Assembly (NCBI RefSeq): GCF_013283645.1
Contig: NZ_JABEKV010000006.1
Span: forward strand, 1-64,000
DNA: 64,000 nt
Origin: Sinorhizobium psoraleae
GTDB lineage: Bacteria > Pseudomonadota > Alphaproteobacteria > Rhizobiales > Rhizobiaceae
Direction: 5' to 3'
Positions 61,830-64,000 of the stretch are shown here, piece by piece. Numbering within the stretch: position 1 is the stretch's first letter; every line of letters begins with the position of its first letter. A model generated the notes under the pieces. It searched no databases. It was not told where the DNA came from and saw only the letters and a program-made list of their open reading frames with translations. The position numbers and the translations under genes were made by a program.

Positions 61830-62858
61830 ATGAAGGCAGAAACTCCTAAATCGACCGGCTCCGGTTTCGGCGAAGCGATCATGGTCCCGGTCCGTCTCGC
61901 GATGGGCCTGGTCGATGCCCCCTTGCGTTGGGTGCAGCGGAAGTTCGGCCTTGGCGGCATGGCGGCCTTTTTCCTGCTGCCAAACATGCTGATCTTCGGC
62001 ATCTTCGTGCTGCTGCCTTTCTTCATCAACTTCGCCTATTCGATGACCGGCGGAACGGCACTCTTCCTCGACGACCGAACCTTCGTCGGCACGGATCAAT
62101 ACACCCGGCTTTTCGACTGCTCAAACTATCTCGACCCGAATAGCTGCACCGAGGACACCTTCTGGACCGCCGTCGGCAATACTGCCTGGTTCGTCGTTCT
62201 CCAGGTGACGCTGATGATCCTCTTCTCGCTCGTCACCGCGCTGATCCTCAATCGCGAGCTGACGGCGCGCAGTTTCTGGCGAGCGGTCTTCTTCTTTCCC
62301 GTCCTTTTGTCCCCCGTCGTCGTCGGCCTGATCTGGAAGTGGATCCTGCAGCGGCAGGGCTTGTTGAACTTCGGGCTCTACGGCTTCGGATTCCAGCCTT
62401 ATACTTGGCTCAACGACCGCAACTGGGCCTTTGCAGCGACGGTCGGCGTCTCGATCTGGGCGCATATGGGTTTCTATACACTGATCCTGCTTGCCGGCCT
62501 GCAGGCGATCCCGAAGGACCTCTACGAGGCGGCAGAAATGGACGGCACCCGCCCGGCGCGCGCCTTCTGGCGCATCACCTTGCCGCTGCTCATGCCCAAC
62601 CTGCTCGTCGTCATCGTGCTCGTCCTCATCCGAGCCGTGCAGATCTTCGACGAGGTCTACGTCCTCACCGGCGGCGGTCCGGGCACCAGTACGCTCTATC
62701 TCACCCAATACATCTACGAGACCGGCTTTGCGACGCAGTTGCGAAACCCCGGCCTTGCCGCGGCCGCGTCGATCCTCATGGGCGGCGTGCTCATCGTCCT
62801 GACGCTGATCCAGCTTGGACTCGGCCGCTCCAGTGAGAAGAAAGGGAGCCGCAAATGA
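61830..62858 (+). CDS. Sugar ABC transporter permease 1 (MalF/UgpA type)
   Basis: The 342-residue protein has six transmembrane helices after a basic N-terminus (FFLLPNMLIFGIFVLLPFFI first). The cytoplasmic EAA loop is EAAEMDGTRPARAFWRITLP. A periplasmic loop with CSNYLDPNSC may carry a disulfide. ATG 61830 with AGGAAGG upstream is preferred to 61758. It overlaps the next permease by ATGA and follows the binding protein by 158 nt. Confidence 0.92.
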   Translation: MKAETPKSTGSGFGEAIMVPVRLAMGLVDAPLRWVQRKFGLGGMAAFFLLPNMLIFGIFVLLPFFINFAYSMTGGTALFLDDRTFVGTDQYTRLFDCSNYLDPNSCTEDTFWTAVGNTAWFVVLQVTLMILFSLVTALILNRELTARSFWRAVFFFPVLLSPVVVGLIWKWILQRQGLLNFGLYGFGFQPYTWLNDRNWAFAATVGVSIWAHMGFYTLILLAGLQAIPKDLYEAAEMDGTRPARAFWRITLPLLMPNLLVVIVLVLIRAVQIFDEVYVLTGGGPGTSTLYLTQYIYETGFATQLRNPGLAAAASILMGGVLIVLTLIQLGLGRSSEKKGSRK

Positions 62859-63907
62859 GCCGGATTGCCGCATTCATCTTCCGACGCAAGGGAGGCAACG
62901 GCTGGCACTGGACGGACATCGTCACCTGGATCTGGTTGGTCGGTGGCCTTCTCATCATGTTTGGCCCCGCCGTCTGGCTCGTCGGGTCCTCCTTCAAGTC
63001 GCCGGCGGCGCTCGCCGAGTTCCCTCCGACGCTCCTGCCCTATGTCACTCAGAAGGTAACCGTCGAAGGCTATGACAAGCCGCTCTATCTCTATGACGCG
63101 ACGTTGCCGGACGGCAGCAAGGCGGTTCTGGCCGAAGTCCGCCGCATCGGCATCATCAGCCAGATGGTCGATCCGGAAAAACCCAGAGAAATCATCAAGG
63201 TCAACATAGCGCAGCGCACGCCAGTCAGGACCATGGCTTTCGCGACAACCAACTACACCGAGCCATTCATCCATTTCGACTTCGTGCGCTACCTCTGGAA
63301 TTCGGTGTTCGTGACGGTGACCGCAACGCTGATCACCCTCGTCGTCAACTCGATGGCGGCCTTCGCGCTCAGCAAATACGAATTCCGTGGCCGGGCCGTC
63401 GCGATGCTCCTGATCCTCGCGACGCTAATGGTGCCGCTTTCCGTCATCATGGTGCCGCTTTATTCGATCGTCTCGGCACTCGGCCTCTTCAACAATCTCT
63501 GGGGCGTGATCCTGCCGACGGTAGCGACGCCGACCGGCGTGTTCATCCTCCGCCAGTATATGCTCACCATTCCCGACGAGTTAATCGACGCCGCACGCAT
63601 GGACAAGGCTTCGGAATGGCAGATCTACTGGCGCATCGTCCTGCCACTGACGGCACCTGCCCTCGCCGTTCTTGCGATCTTCTCCGTCGTCTGGCGCTGG
63701 AACGACTTCCTCTGGCCGCTGATCGTGCTGTCGCGCAAGGAGCTCTATACATTGCAGGTGGGCCTGAGCATCTATTCCGGCGAACTCAACGTGCAGTGGC
63801 ATTTCATTCTCGCCATGACGGTCGTGACCATGATCCCCGTCGTTCTGGTCTTCATCTTCCTGCAGCGCTTCATCACCACCGGCATTGCCGGAACCGGACT
63901 GAAATAA
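62855..63907 (+). CDS. Sugar ABC transporter permease 2 (MalG/UgpE type)
   Basis: The 350-residue protein has the MalG layout: first helix IWLVGGLLIMFGPAVWLVGS, a long periplasmic loop of about 110 residues (longer than usual for the group), and helices from about 145. The EAA-type loop is LIDAARMDKASEWQIYWRIV. It pairs with the upstream permease by translational overlap and is followed 10 nt later by the ATPase gene. Confidence 0.92.
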   Translation: MSRIAAFIFRRKGGNGWHWTDIVTWIWLVGGLLIMFGPAVWLVGSSFKSPAALAEFPPTLLPYVTQKVTVEGYDKPLYLYDATLPDGSKAVLAEVRRIGIISQMVDPEKPREIIKVNIAQRTPVRTMAFATTNYTEPFIHFDFVRYLWNSVFVTVTATLITLVVNSMAAFALSKYEFRGRAVAMLLILATLMVPLSVIMVPLYSIVSALGLFNNLWGVILPTVATPTGVFILRQYMLTIPDELIDAARMDKASEWQIYWRIVLPLTAPALAVLAIFSVVWRWNDFLWPLIVLSRKELYTLQVGLSIYSGELNVQWHFILAMTVVTMIPVVLVFIFLQRFITTGIAGTGLK

Positions 63908-63917
63908 GGGGGGCACC

Positions 63918-64000
63918 ATGGGCCACATCAAGCTCACCAACGTAACCAAGTCATTCGGCGCCGTCGACGTGCTTCATGACATCAACCTGGAGATCAAGGA
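63918..64000 (+). CDS. Sugar ABC transporter ATP-binding protein (UgpC/MsmK type, partial)
   Basis: Only the first 27 codons are inside the window: MGHIKLTNVTKSFGAVDVLH and then DINLEIKD, the standard start of CUT1-type ATPases ahead of Walker A. AAGGGGGG lies upstream. It completes the binding protein-permease-permease-ATPase importer. Confidence 0.88.
   Translation, partial: MGHIKLTNVTKSFGAVDVLHDINLEIK

Overview
The window is high-GC DNA from a Rhizobiales bacterium, most likely Sinorhizobium/Ensifer or a close Rhizobiaceae relative. The evidence is the family content (MucR, DUF899, DUF1403, DUF736, DUF2840, DUF3363 relaxase, Agl/Ugp-like sugar importer), the mosaic palindromic intergenic repeats, and an alphaproteobacterial LexA box. 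It looks like an accessory replicon or a large accessory block: islands of intact metabolic operons are separated by decayed mobile DNA.

Layout. (1) 1-6.7 kb: assorted single genes (exported Pcm-like methyltransferase, isochorismatase-type hydrolase with divergent LysR, pterin carbinolamine dehydratase, EthD-like protein, two opposed DUF899 proteins, L,D-transpeptidase), with repeats. (2) 7.4-24.9 kb: a fermentative island on two divergent arms around a 320-bp control region holding two FNR/FixK-type boxes. The left arm has CBS-BON protein, alcohol dehydrogenase, phosphoketolase, GH94 beta-glucan phosphorylase-like protein, GH144-like glucanase and a Tat-signal EutB-EutC fusion. The right arm has DUF3141 hydrolase, Pta, AckA and FabI. 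The chemistry connects: glucan to sugar phosphates, phosphoketolase to acetyl phosphate, AckA to ATP plus acetate or Pta to acetyl-CoA, and ethanolamine to acetaldehyde that the alcohol dehydrogenase could reduce.

(3) 25-28.7 kb: truncated Ca2+/H+ antiporter, broken DUF1403 gene, multiply frameshifted tyrosine recombinase, HD hydrolase and DUF2934 protein. (4) 29-39.3 kb: a regulator-rich block (LysR, GntR-like, MucR) around a RiPP-like locus. A 33-codon basic peptide gene lies directly upstream of an asparagine-synthetase-type cyclase (lasso C-like) and an APH-fold kinase; a peptide-type ABC exporter lies 3.4 kb away. No leader protease (lasso B) is visible. A dead LysR/PACE-efflux pair sits between.

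(5) 40-54.6 kb: remnants of a Csu-type chaperone-usher pilus, then the backbone of an ICE/plasmid of the RepA-DUF2840-TraF-DUF736-transglycosylase-DUF3363 relaxase type. It includes ArdC, an SRAP/YedK peptidase behind a LexA box, a nuclease and several small HTH proteins. ParA, TraG and Trb genes are missing here, so this is a partial transfer module. (6) 54.7-64 kb: a LacI-controlled uronate/polysaccharide operon (GH105-type hydrolase, KduI, an unassigned 827-residue protein, and an ABC importer running off the right end).
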